DNA of 43,209 nucleotides from Chitinophaga pinensis. Its GTDB lineage: Bacteria; Bacteroidota; Bacteroidia; B-17B0; Aurantibacillaceae. Shown piece after piece: positions 7,404-15,846 of the stretch. The position numbers and the translations under genes were made by a program. Each line of letters begins with the position of its first letter. Positions within the stretch are counted from its first letter, which is position 1. The notes under the pieces were generated by a model. That model saw nothing but the letters and a program-made list of their open reading frames with translations, did not search any database and had not been told where the DNA came from. The stretch lies in NCBI GenBank assembly GCA_945860225.1, contig CAMAPT010000023.1, positions 1-43,209 of the forward strand, read 5' to 3'.

Positions 7404-8465
7404 ATGCATCCGATTTCAGAAAAGCTCATTGTTTGGTACAATACACATCAGAGGGAGTTGCCGTGGAGAAACATTAATGACCCGTATAAAATTTGGTTAT
7501 CTGAAATTATTTTACAACAAACGCAAGTTGTTCAAGGCTTAAATTATTATTTAAAATTTATTGAAACATTTCCTACAGTAACAGATTTAGCCAATGCACC
7601 AGAAGATCAGGTGTTGAGGTTGTGGCAGGGTTTAGGTTATTACTCAAGGGCAAGAAATCTTCATGCGGCTTCAAAATTTATTGTATCTACTTATAATGGT
7701 CAATTTCCAAATACATTTGAAACTATTAAACAATTAAAAGGAGTAGGAGATTATACAGCGGCAGCCATAGCTTCTTTTGCCTTTGGCTTACCACACGCTG
7801 TGGTTGATGGGAATGTGTATCGCGTATTATCTAGATTATTTAATCTGCAGACGCCAATTAATTCATCAAAAGGAAAAAAAGAGTTTCAGTACTTGGCAGA
7901 TGAGTTGTTACATACAGCCCAACCGGCTTTGCATAATAGTTCCATTATGGAATTTGGCGCTTTATGGTGCAAGCCTCAAAATCCAAAATGCGAAGATTGC
8001 CCTCTTCAGGAAAATTGTTTGGCTTATCACCATGATATGGTTGCCCAGTTACCTGTTAAAGCAAAAAATATAAAGATAAAAACGAGGTATTTACACTATT
8101 TTATTTTTAACCTTGGCGAGGATGTTTATATTCAAAAACGAACTGAAAAGGATATTTGGCAAAATTTGTATGAATTTTTTTTGATAGAAACTTCTGGTAT
8201 TATGGAAGAAACGAAATTATTATGCAATCCGAAATTACTTGAAGTAGCGAATGATTTTGAAGTTGTATCTATCAGTCCTGCTAAAAAACATATTCTCTCA
8301 CATCAACATTTGTATGCAACTTTTTATGAATTGAAAATTAAACAAACATTGTCTGTAGATAATTTTATAAAAGTCACAAGGAATGAATTAAATCTTTATG
8401 GCTTGCCTCAATTGATTACAAAATATTTGAATACAAAAATAAACTTACAAACTGTTATTCTGTAA
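7404..8465 (+). CDS. mutY: A/G-specific adenine glycosylase MutY
   Basis: A 353-residue base-excision repair glycosylase that removes adenine paired with 8-oxoguanine. The catalytic Glu34 lies in WLSEIILQQTQV, the helix-hairpin-helix LKGVGDYTAAA at 111-121, and the catalytic Asp135 in VVDGNVYRV. The [4Fe-4S] cluster ligands are Cys189, 196, 199 and 205 (C-x6-C-x2-C-x5-C). The C-terminal part (from about 225) is the NUDIX-like domain that recognises 8-oxoG. Length and domain order are normal. In many Bacteroidota mutY is followed by a single-strand DNA-binding protein gene; here mqnC follows instead. Confidence 0.96.
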   Translation: MHPISEKLIVWYNTHQRELPWRNINDPYKIWLSEIILQQTQVVQGLNYYLKFIETFPTVTDLANAPEDQVLRLWQGLGYYSRARNLHAASKFIVSTYNGQFPNTFETIKQLKGVGDYTAAAIASFAFGLPHAVVDGNVYRVLSRLFNLQTPINSSKGKKEFQYLADELLHTAQPALHNSSIMEFGALWCKPQNPKCEDCPLQENCLAYHHDMVAQLPVKAKNIKIKTRYLHYFIFNLGEDVYIQKRTEKDIWQNLYEFFLIETSGIMEETKLLCNPKLLEVANDFEVVSISPAKKHILSHQHLYATFYELKIKQTLSVDNFIKVTRNELNLYGLPQLITKYLNTKINLQTVIL

Positions 8466-8505
8466 ATCACATAAAAACATACTTTTACTCTGAAAAATAA
8501 ATAAA

Positions 8506-9633
8506 ATGAATGTTCAACATCTTTTAAAACGAGCTCTAAATCTTGAATTTTTGTCAATAGAGGAAGGCGTATTTTTATACGAGCAAGCAACAACTTCCGA
8601 GTTAATGTTTGTAGCCAATGAAATCAAAAATATTAAGAAAAATAATTCCAATAAAGTAACATGGATTATTGATCGTAATGTGAATACAACCAATGTGTGT
8701 ATAGCAAATTGCAAATTTTGTAACTTTTATCGAATCCCTGGTCATGCCGAATCTTATGTCACAGATATAGAAACCTATAAAAAGAAAATTGAAGAAACCT
8801 TTAAGTATGGGGGTGAACAATTATTACTTCAAGGTGGGCATCATCCGGATTTAGGATTAAGTTATTATGTTAATTTATTTAAGGAATTAAAATCATTATA
8901 TCCTAATTTGAAATTACATGCTCTCGGTCCTCCCGAAATTGCACATATTACCAAACTTGAAAAATCAACTCATCACGATGTATTAAAAGCCCTTGTTGAT
9001 GCTGGATTAGATAGTTTACCTGGAGCAGGTGCAGAAATATTAAATGACAGGGTTCGACGCTTAATCTCCAAAGGTAAATGTACAGGTCGCGAATGGTTAG
9101 ATGTGATGAGGGCATGCCATCAATTAAATATTACGACCTCGGCAACTATGATGTTTGGCCACATTGAAACGGTTTATGAAAGATTCGAGCATCTGGTTTG
9201 GTTAAGGGAAGTTCAGGAAGAGAAACCTAAAGATGCAAAAGGATTTTTAGCTTTTATTCCGTGGCCTTTTCAAGATGATGGCACCCTACTGAAACGCGTT
9301 AAAGGGATTACCAATAACGTTAGTTCTGACGAATACATTCGTATGTTGGCATTAAGTAGAATGATGTTGCCAAACATTGAGAATATACAAGCTTCTTGGC
9401 TTACTGTTGGAAAACAAACCGCTCAAATTTGTTTACATGGTGGTGCTAACGATTTTGGAAGTATTATGATAGAAGAAAATGTGGTAAGTGTAGCCGGTGC
9501 TCCTCACCGTTTTACTTACAAAACCATTCAGGATGCTATCAAGGAAGCTGGCTTTGAACCCCAACTGCGAAACCAACAGTATGAATTTAGAGAATTACCA
9601 AAAGAAATTGAAGAACAAGTTATTAATTACTAA
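8506..9633 (+). CDS. mqnC: Cyclic dehypoxanthinylfutalosine synthase MqnC
   Basis: A 375-residue radical SAM enzyme of the futalosine route to menaquinone. It cyclises dehypoxanthine futalosine. The cluster motif is Cys65-x3-Cys69-x2-Cys72 (VCIANCKFCNFYR), preceded by WIIDRNVNTTN, a typical MqnC block. LLLQGGHHPDLGL, LHALGPPEI and SLPGAGAEIL are further family signatures. MqnE has a similar fold, but these blocks and the full length favour MqnC. Other mqn genes are not in the window, so the pathway must be encoded in scattered loci. It is followed 24 bases later by an SDR gene. Confidence 0.93.
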   Translation: MNVQHLLKRALNLEFLSIEEGVFLYEQATTSELMFVANEIKNIKKNNSNKVTWIIDRNVNTTNVCIANCKFCNFYRIPGHAESYVTDIETYKKKIEETFKYGGEQLLLQGGHHPDLGLSYYVNLFKELKSLYPNLKLHALGPPEIAHITKLEKSTHHDVLKALVDAGLDSLPGAGAEILNDRVRRLISKGKCTGREWLDVMRACHQLNITTSATMMFGHIETVYERFEHLVWLREVQEEKPKDAKGFLAFIPWPFQDDGTLLKRVKGITNNVSSDEYIRMLALSRMMLPNIENIQASWLTVGKQTAQICLHGGANDFGSIMIEENVVSVAGAPHRFTYKTIQDAIKEAGFEPQLRNQQYEFRELPKEIEEQVINY

Positions 9634-9657
9634 AAGTATTTCTAAACAATAAAATAC

Positions 9658-10341
9658 ATGAATATTATCATTACAGGTGCAAGCAGAGGAATAGGTTTTG
9701 AAACGGCTCAGTTATTTTTAAATCAGGGACATCAAGTATTTTGTTTAACCAGAAATACAGAAACTTTGCATGCATTAAATTTTTCTAATTTACACACTAT
9801 TTCTACAGATTTAAGTTCAACTGAAAGTATTGATGCTGCTGTTACAATCATTAAGTCAAAAATAAATACCATTGATGTGGTCATTCATAATGCCGGAAGT
9901 ATTGTCAATAAACCTTTCGATAAGATTGATTACCAAGAATTAGAGATTGTATATAAAGTTAATGTATTTGCACCTTATTATTTAACGCAACAGTTATTGC
10001 ACTTATTAGGTCGTCATTCAAAAGCACATATAATTCATATCAGTAGTATGGGTGGTTTTCAGGGAAGTTCAAAATTTCCCGGACTTTCGGCATACAGTTC
10101 TTCAAAAGCTGCAGTTAGTGGCCTTACGGAGTGTATGGCTGAAGAATTAAAGGATAAAAATATTTCGGTGAATTGTTTAGCACTTGGTGCTGTGCAAACA
10201 GAAATGTTGGAAGCTGCTTTTCCAGGCTATCAGGCGCCTTTACAGCCTATTCAAATGGCAGAATATATCGTTGATTTTGCTTTAAAAGGCCATTTGTATT
10301 ATAATGGAAAAATCCTGCCGGTATCTTCGAGTACACCCTAA
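9658..10341 (+). CDS. SDR family NAD(P)-dependent oxidoreductase
   Basis: A 227-residue classical short-chain dehydrogenase. It has the TGASRGIG dinucleotide loop at the N-terminus, the HNAG strand, catalytic Ser in HISSMGG and the YSSSK catalytic pair. The small size and ending suggest a carbonyl or sepiapterin-type reductase branch, but the substrate cannot be assigned. The gene follows mqnC by 24 bases and precedes the TonB receptor by 31, so it may belong to one transcript without sharing a pathway. Confidence 0.88.
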   Translation: MNIIITGASRGIGFETAQLFLNQGHQVFCLTRNTETLHALNFSNLHTISTDLSSTESIDAAVTIIKSKINTIDVVIHNAGSIVNKPFDKIDYQELEIVYKVNVFAPYYLTQQLLHLLGRHSKAHIIHISSMGGFQGSSKFPGLSAYSSSKAAVSGLTECMAEELKDKNISVNCLALGAVQTEMLEAAFPGYQAPLQPIQMAEYIVDFALKGHLYYNGKILPVSSSTP

Positions 10342-10372
10342 TAATTTTAGAAACAGATAATAAATAAGATTA

Positions 10373-12736
10373 ATGAAACATGTCTTTATTTTTTTGTGTT
10401 GCGTATATGTTCAGTTCGTCTTTTCGCAAGAACTTTCTCAAACCATTCGCGGGACAATAGTAGATAAACAAACACAAAGTCCTTTACCGGGAGCTGTTAT
10501 CAGCATTTTAAACACTGAACCAATCAAAGCGGTGACATCAGACGAAAATGGCAAATTTCGTTTTGAGTCTATCTTATTAGGTAGAAAACAATTGAAGATT
10601 TCATTAATTTCTTACAAGGAAAAAGTGTTAACGGTTGTTTTAACAACGGGTAAAGAAACCATCATTAATATTGAATTAGAAGAAAGTGCGGTACAAGGTC
10701 AGGAGGTTGTTATTTCAGCTGAAGCTGATAAAACAAAAACAAACAATAAAATGGCTACAGTAAGTGCGCGTGTGTTTAGTACAGAGGAGGCCTCTCGATA
10801 TGCAGGTAGTAGAGGAGACCCTGCTCGCATGGCGGCTAATTTTGCCGGAGTAAGTGGTGCTAATGACAGTCGTAATGATATTATTATTCGTGGAAATTCA
10901 CCCCTGGGTATTTTGTGGAGATTGAACGGTTTGGATATTCCTAATCCTAATCATTTCGGGAGCATGGGGTCTTCAGGTGGACCAATCAGTATTTTAAATA
11001 ACAACACGCTCGATAATTCAGATTTTATGAGTGGAGCTTTTCCGGCCGATTATGGAAATGCAACGGCAGGTGTTTTTGATTTAAAAATGCGTTCAGGTAA
11101 TAATGAAAAGTATGAATTTTTGACCATGATGGGGTTTAACGGATTCGAATTGGGTGCAGAAGGACCATTAAGTAAAACTAAAAAAAATGGTTCGTTTTTA
11201 GTTAATTATCGTTATTCTACATTATCTATTTTTAAAGCCATAGGCCTTGATTTTGGAACAGGAAGTGCGGTACCTCAATATCAAGACCTTTCATTTAAGA
11301 TGGATTTACCTACGAAGCGCTTGGGCAAATTTTCAGTATGGGGTATAGGAGGATTAAGTTATGCAGAGTTATTACAAAGTCAGCAGTCAAAAGGAAATAA
11401 CTTGTATGGTTTTAGTGCACGTAATGCGTTTTTTCGATCTAATGTTGGTGCAGGAGGTATTTCACACACATATTTAGTCAATGGAAGTTCGTTTATAAAA
11501 ACAAATCTGGGTGTATCTGGTCAGTACAATATGATTACAACAGATAGAGTTGATACCAGCACCACGCCAGAAACCATAAGACCAGAGTATAGAAATCTTT
11601 CTTATACAACCAGATATTCTTTTAACAGCACTTACAACAAAAAATTTAACGCGCGTAATTTTTTGAATGCCGGTGTATATGCTGATATCTATCATACTAC
11701 GTTTGTGGATAGTATTGATAATTTCGGAACAGGCTTTATAACTCTGAGAAATTACAAAGGACAAACAAGTTTAACACGTGGATTCATTCAGTGGAAGCAT
11801 CATTTTACAGAGAAATTATCTTTAAATACAGGGTTTACTTATCAGTATTTATTGCTTAATCAATCTCAGTCGCCCGAGCCACGTTTAGGTTTAAAGTATG
11901 AAATCAATGAAAAACAATCCCTTAGTTTTGGCGCAGGATTACATAGTCAGGTTCAACCTCTTTATGTATATTTTTCAACGTCAAATTTAGGAAATGGTCG
12001 TGTTAAAGAAACTAACCGGCAGTTAGATTTTACAAAAGCAGCACATTTGGTGATGGCTTACGATTTGAATTTATTTAACAGTATGCGTATTAAAACAGAA
12101 TTGTATTATCAGTATTTATATAAAGTGCCTGTGAAAATTCGTAAAGACTATTTCAGTACGGTAAATTTAGGTGCCGATTTTAATAGCCCTAATGTGGATA
12201 GTTTGCAAAATACTGGATCGGGTAATAATTATGGATTGGAGTTAACCTTAGAGAAATTTTATAGTAGAGGATATTATTTTTTAATTACAGCATCCTTGTT
12301 TGAAAGTAAATATGTGGCTAGTGATGCTATTGAAAGAAATACAGCCTTTAATGGTAATTATGTATTTAATGCTTTAGCCGGTAAAGAATTTAAATTAAAC
12401 GAAAAACATATTTTTGCTTTAGATATGAAGTTGACGTATGCCGGAGGAAAACGGTATGTTCCTATTGATTTGGCGGCATCAATTATACGAAAAGATGAAG
12501 TAAGAGATGGTTCTCAAGCCTATCAAATACAATACGATCCATATTTCAGAATTGATATTAAACCCTCGTATAAGTTGAATACTAAACGCGTTACGCATGA
12601 GTTAAGTATAGATATTCAAAATGTTACCCGACATAATAATATCTTTCAGCAACAGTATGATTTAAATACCCAAACCATTAAAACAGATTATCAATTAAAA
12701 TTTTTCGTGATTCCTCAGTACCGCTTAACGTTTTAA
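10373..12736 (+). CDS. TonB-dependent receptor with carboxypeptidase-like N-terminal domain
   Basis: A 787-residue outer-membrane receptor. A signal peptide (ends VFSQ) is followed by a CarboxypepD_reg-like beta domain at about 25-110 (IRGTIVDKQTQSPLPGA), then a plug domain at about 125-230 (GDPARMAANFAGVSG, DIIIRGNSPLG) and a long beta-barrel that ends in an aromatic-terminated strand (PQYRLTF). It would take up a ligand with TonB-ExbBD energy. No SusD-like partner gene is adjacent, which argues against a polysaccharide-utilisation locus. The family resembles receptors with no known substrate. Confidence 0.9.
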   Translation: MKHVFIFLCCVYVQFVFSQELSQTIRGTIVDKQTQSPLPGAVISILNTEPIKAVTSDENGKFRFESILLGRKQLKISLISYKEKVLTVVLTTGKETIINIELEESAVQGQEVVISAEADKTKTNNKMATVSARVFSTEEASRYAGSRGDPARMAANFAGVSGANDSRNDIIIRGNSPLGILWRLNGLDIPNPNHFGSMGSSGGPISILNNNTLDNSDFMSGAFPADYGNATAGVFDLKMRSGNNEKYEFLTMMGFNGFELGAEGPLSKTKKNGSFLVNYRYSTLSIFKAIGLDFGTGSAVPQYQDLSFKMDLPTKRLGKFSVWGIGGLSYAELLQSQQSKGNNLYGFSARNAFFRSNVGAGGISHTYLVNGSSFIKTNLGVSGQYNMITTDRVDTSTTPETIRPEYRNLSYTTRYSFNSTYNKKFNARNFLNAGVYADIYHTTFVDSIDNFGTGFITLRNYKGQTSLTRGFIQWKHHFTEKLSLNTGFTYQYLLLNQSQSPEPRLGLKYEINEKQSLSFGAGLHSQVQPLYVYFSTSNLGNGRVKETNRQLDFTKAAHLVMAYDLNLFNSMRIKTELYYQYLYKVPVKIRKDYFSTVNLGADFNSPNVDSLQNTGSGNNYGLELTLEKFYSRGYYFLITASLFESKYVASDAIERNTAFNGNYVFNALAGKEFKLNEKHIFALDMKLTYAGGKRYVPIDLAASIIRKDEVRDGSQAYQIQYDPYFRIDIKPSYKLNTKRVTHELSIDIQNVTRHNNIFQQQYDLNTQTIKTDYQLKFFVIPQYRLTF

Positions 12737-12799
12737 GTTGAAATACATAATGTTTTACGTGTACTTTATAAAAACACACGCACTGTTTTTGAGGTTAAT

Positions 12800-13090
12800 T
12801 TATTGATTAGGACCAAGTTTAAAATTGAATAATTCAGAAACAGAAACATTAAGTGTTCTTGCAATTTTAAAAATGGTACTTACCGTTGGATTTGATTTAA
12901 CGGTTTCTATTCTTGCAATTTGAGATAAAGTAATGTCTGATTCATAAGCCAATTTCTCTTGGGTAAACCCTTTCTTTGCGCGCACCTCTTTCAGTTGTTT
13001 AGCAAGTAGAATTAACCCTTCTTTATCATAAATTTTTTGCCTCTCTGTATGTTTTTGTTTTCCCACATCATAAAAGGAGCATAAAAGCAA
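12800..13090 (-). CDS. XRE-family helix-turn-helix regulator
   Basis: A small protein with one Cro/C1-type HTH domain (about residues 29-88 of the longest reading). The recognition region is GFTQEKLAYESDITLSQIARIE, followed by NPTVSTIFKIARTLNVS. The start is uncertain: the frame opens with TTG at 13090, a GTG lies at 13066, and no in-frame ATG precedes the HTH. It diverges from the exported-protein operon at 13158, with only 67 bases between, so it may control that operon or itself. No second domain or toxin partner is seen. Confidence 0.85.
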   Translation of the reverse strand: MLLCSFYDVGKQKHTERQKIYDKEGLILLAKQLKEVRAKKGFTQEKLAYESDITLSQIARIETVKSNPTVSTIFKIARTLNVSVSELFNFKLGPNQ

Positions 13091-13124
13091 TACAATTATT
13101 ATAGCGTATATGCCATAAATGTTT

Positions 13125-13132
13125 TATATTTG
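13125..13132 (+). promoter_or_regulatory. -7 box (TATATTTG) of the exported-protein operon
   Basis: An exact TAnnTTTG match 25 bases upstream of the ATG at 13158, in the gap shared with the divergent XRE gene. The -33 TTG is not evident, which would suit a promoter that depends on an activator, but this is inference. Confidence 0.45.
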
Positions 13133-13157
13133 TTTGTAATCAAATAAATATAGGTTT

Positions 13158-13637
13158 ATGGTTATGCTAATAAATAAAATTATCCTATTAACACTGACGA
13201 TAGTGTTCTTACTTTCTTTTACTCCCAAGAATAATGCCTATCAAACCGAATGCGTTTCTATAGAAACAAACGGTTACATAACTCTAAAAATATGGGATTC
13301 AAAAAAGGGATTTAAATACAATCCTGAACAAGCTAAAAAAGATGCAGTTCACGCTATGTTATATGCCGGCATAGCAGGAACAAACGGATGCACGACACAG
13401 CGAGCCATACTGAGTAATGCAGAAACAATAGATCAGTTTAAAAAAATTGAAAAAGACTTTTTTTCTAAAAAAGGAGAGTGGCAACGATTCACCCGTTCTT
13501 CTGATACCGAAACTACTTTACCAGAATCCATTGGTGCAAAAAACTGGAAAGTGTATCAGGTAAGTATTGCCAAAGATGCATTGAGGAAATACCTTGAAGA
13601 AAAACAAATTATTAAATCACTAAACAACGGATTTTAA
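13158..13637 (+). CDS. Exported protein of unknown function, first gene of the DUF6175 operon
   Basis: A 159-residue protein with an N-terminal hydrophobic signal (about residues 1-28). The mature part begins with a strand pair (GYITLKIWDSKKG) followed by a helix rich in small residues (EQAKKDAVHAMLYAG) and the block TNGCTTQRAIL. Two cysteines remain after the signal. I recognise this type from Bacteroidota gene sets next to DUF6175 proteins, but no function is known to me. It is the first of seven co-directional genes; the next begins three bases later. The strand-turn-Ala-rich helix recurs in other proteins of the run. Confidence 0.7.
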   Translation: MVMLINKIILLTLTIVFLLSFTPKNNAYQTECVSIETNGYITLKIWDSKKGFKYNPEQAKKDAVHAMLYAGIAGTNGCTTQRAILSNAETIDQFKKIEKDFFSKKGEWQRFTRSSDTETTLPESIGAKNWKVYQVSIAKDALRKYLEEKQIIKSLNNGF

Positions 13638-13640
13638 ATT

Positions 13641-14585
13641 ATGAGTACAGTAAAACACATTACCCTTACGCTATTAGCAATATTTACGGCAACGCTTTTG
13701 CCGGCACAAGCCAAAAAACCAACCTTGATGATTTTGCCAAGCGACAATTGGTGCGAACAACGTTATTTTATGACGGAGTTTGATAATCAGGGAACCAAAC
13801 AAAAAGTACCCAATTATAAACAATCCTTTCAGGAAGATACAGAGTTGGGGCAAGTGATTTCAAAAACTGGTTCCTTAATGATTGACAGAGGTTTTCCTTT
13901 AAAAGATGCAGAGCAGGAAATAAAAGCCATTGAAGCAAGAACCGCTGAGGACAACATGACCACCAGTACAAATTCGGGCTCAGGAATTTCTGAAAGTCCT
14001 TTGGACAAATTAAAAAACAAAGCCAAGGCAGATATCTTAATTCAAATTTGGTGGAAAGTAAATAAAGATAACTCAGTGTCATTTGTACTCGAAGCATTTG
14101 ATGCTTACACCAGTAAACGCATAGCATCTTCAACCGGTAATGGTCAACCATCATCAGACATTGTGCCTGTTAAATTAGAAAAAGCCATATTAGGCAATAT
14201 CGAAGGATTTGCCAATCAATTGCAAGCGCATTTTGATGACATGTTTAATAACGGAAGAGAAATTTTACTAACCATCAAAAAATGGGAAAGCTGGGATAAA
14301 AATTTTGAAACCGAAATTAATGACGAAGAAATTACTGATCACATTAATAAATGGATGCAGGGTAATACAGTAAAAGGCAGATTTAATATGAGTGATGCAA
14401 CCGAAAATAAAATTCGTTTTGAGCAGGTGCGTATACCCCTGTATGATAAAAACAATCAGGCATTGGATGCCAGAGCATTTGCAAAAGGATTACAAAAACA
14501 TTTAAAAGCAGAACCCTTTAAGTTTGAAGTAAAACTGATGACAAGAGGTTTAGGCGAAGCTATTTTAGTACTAGGAGAAAAATAA
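13641..14585 (+). CDS. DUF6175 family exported protein
   Basis: A 314-residue protein with a signal peptide (cleavage near LPAQA, residue 25). The mature N-terminus KPTLMILPSDNWCEQRYF and the segment FQEDTELGQVISKTG match my memory of the DUF6175 family. A low-complexity Thr/Ser/Gly stretch (about 105-118) separates an N-terminal domain from a second one that contains ADILIQIWWKVN, then SSTGNGQ before an Ala-containing helix. The fold looks like TolB-N/CsgG-type periplasmic domains, but that is a judgement by eye. It is coupled to both neighbours (3- and 6-base gaps). The function is unknown. Confidence 0.78.
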   Translation: MSTVKHITLTLLAIFTATLLPAQAKKPTLMILPSDNWCEQRYFMTEFDNQGTKQKVPNYKQSFQEDTELGQVISKTGSLMIDRGFPLKDAEQEIKAIEARTAEDNMTTSTNSGSGISESPLDKLKNKAKADILIQIWWKVNKDNSVSFVLEAFDAYTSKRIASSTGNGQPSSDIVPVKLEKAILGNIEGFANQLQAHFDDMFNNGREILLTIKKWESWDKNFETEINDEEITDHINKWMQGNTVKGRFNMSDATENKIRFEQVRIPLYDKNNQALDARAFAKGLQKHLKAEPFKFEVKLMTRGLGEAILVLGEK

Positions 14586-14591
14586 AAAAAT

Positions 14592-15587
14592 ATGAAAACT
14601 ATACTTTTATTATTAAGCATAGGCTTACCATTCATGTATGCTAAATCTCAGGATGTTGTTAAACTGGACGATTTTGGCAGGATAGCACTTAATGTGTATG
14701 TGAGCGATCAGGTAAAAATACCGGCAGAGGCCAAAGCACAACTAGAAACTAAACTGAAACAAATTGCTACTAACTATGGCATGGCAGGCACTTTGGCCAA
14801 TCCACGTTTTGTATTAACAGCCAATGTTTCTGTAAGCACAAAAGATATTATACCAGGACCACCACAACAAATTGCACAAAACCTGGATATTACTTTGTTT
14901 ATTGGAGATGCCATTGAAAATAAAGTGTTTTCGAATCTTGTCATCAGTGCCAGTGGGGTGGGTACTAATGAAAACAAAGCTTTTATAGATGCTATAAAAA
15001 AAGTAAACCCAAAAAATCAGAAAATTGAATCGTTTTTAGAAGAAGGTAAAACTAAAATTATTGCCTACTACGCTACACAATGCGATTTTATTACCCAAAA
15101 AGCTACAACACTCAAGCAACAAGAACAATTTGGAGAAGCTATGTATGTATTGGCTCAGGTACCCGAAGTATGTATAGATTGTTATGTAAAATCTTTACAA
15201 GAGATGGCTCTTATTTACGATTTAAAAATAAATACAGAAGGTGCCAAATTATTAACTGAGGCTAAAGCAATATGGGCTGCAAAACCCAATTCTGAAGGTG
15301 CCGAACAAGCCACGCGATTAATCATGAAAATAAACTCCCGAGCTAAAAGCAGCAACGAAGCATCACAACTTTTAAAAACAATGAATGACAAAGTAATAGC
15401 TGATGAAAAAGAACGATTGCGCAAGCAGGAAGAATATGAAAAACGCCAACAAGAAATTGTGGCTGAAAAAGCTAAAACAGAGGCAGAATTGGAAAAACAA
15501 CGCATCAATGCTTATCGTGAGGTAGCCGTGGAGTATGCCAAAAATCAACCTAAAACCATCACGTATAATAACATTTATTGGAGGTAG
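14592..15587 (+). CDS. Exported protein with C-terminal coiled coil, DUF6175 operon
   Basis: A 331-residue protein with a signal peptide (about 1-19, ending YAKSQ). Residues 20-150 form an alpha/beta domain with the strand-turn LVISASGVG followed by helix NENKAFIDAIKKVN. Residues about 155-260 look helical and repeat-like with paired cysteines (VCIDCY). The segment from about 265 to 315 is a charged coiled coil rich in Lys, Glu and Gln (KERLRKQEEYEKRQQEI). No known family is recognised. It is the third gene of the tight run and is probably periplasmic or attached to the outer membrane. The coiled coil suggests oligomerisation. Confidence 0.7.
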   Translation: MKTILLLLSIGLPFMYAKSQDVVKLDDFGRIALNVYVSDQVKIPAEAKAQLETKLKQIATNYGMAGTLANPRFVLTANVSVSTKDIIPGPPQQIAQNLDITLFIGDAIENKVFSNLVISASGVGTNENKAFIDAIKKVNPKNQKIESFLEEGKTKIIAYYATQCDFITQKATTLKQQEQFGEAMYVLAQVPEVCIDCYVKSLQEMALIYDLKINTEGAKLLTEAKAIWAAKPNSEGAEQATRLIMKINSRAKSSNEASQLLKTMNDKVIADEKERLRKQEEYEKRQQEIVAEKAKTEAELEKQRINAYREVAVEYAKNQPKTITYNNIYWR

Positions 15588-15590
15588 ATT

Positions 15591-15833
15591 ATGCCATATA
15601 AACAACATTTTATAGAATTTTATAAAGGTAACCAATTGCATAGGCAAAGGATAAGATTATGGGCTAATGAAAATCAAAATTTATTCCCTGAATACGGTTT
15701 TAAAAATAAGCAATCTGATTTTCCTACTACGCATTGCATAACAAATAGGTTGGTAGTACATTATAAATTCACCCGTATTGAAAATGAGGTGGAAGTAATA
15801 GTAAGAAATACCGATAGACATTTTAAATTTTAA
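15591..15833 (+). CDS. Small hypothetical protein, DUF6175 operon
   Basis: An 80-residue protein with no signal peptide or membrane segment, rich in aromatic and basic residues (FIEFYKG, RQRIRLWANENQ). It has alternating strand-like stretches near the end (RLVVHYKFTRIENEVEVIV). It begins three bases after the previous stop and ends 13 bases before the next start, which supports a real, translated gene. I do not recognise it. The lack of a signal between exported partners is notable. Confidence 0.55.
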   Translation: MPYKQHFIEFYKGNQLHRQRIRLWANENQNLFPEYGFKNKQSDFPTTHCITNRLVVHYKFTRIENEVEVIVRNTDRHFKF

Positions 15834-15846
15834 TATTCAAAAATCC

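Noticed and set aside
13768-14154. A 128-codon open frame on the minus strand
   Set aside because: It lies fully inside the DUF6175 gene on the other strand, has no recognisable domain and an odd Cys/Trp/Leu-rich composition.
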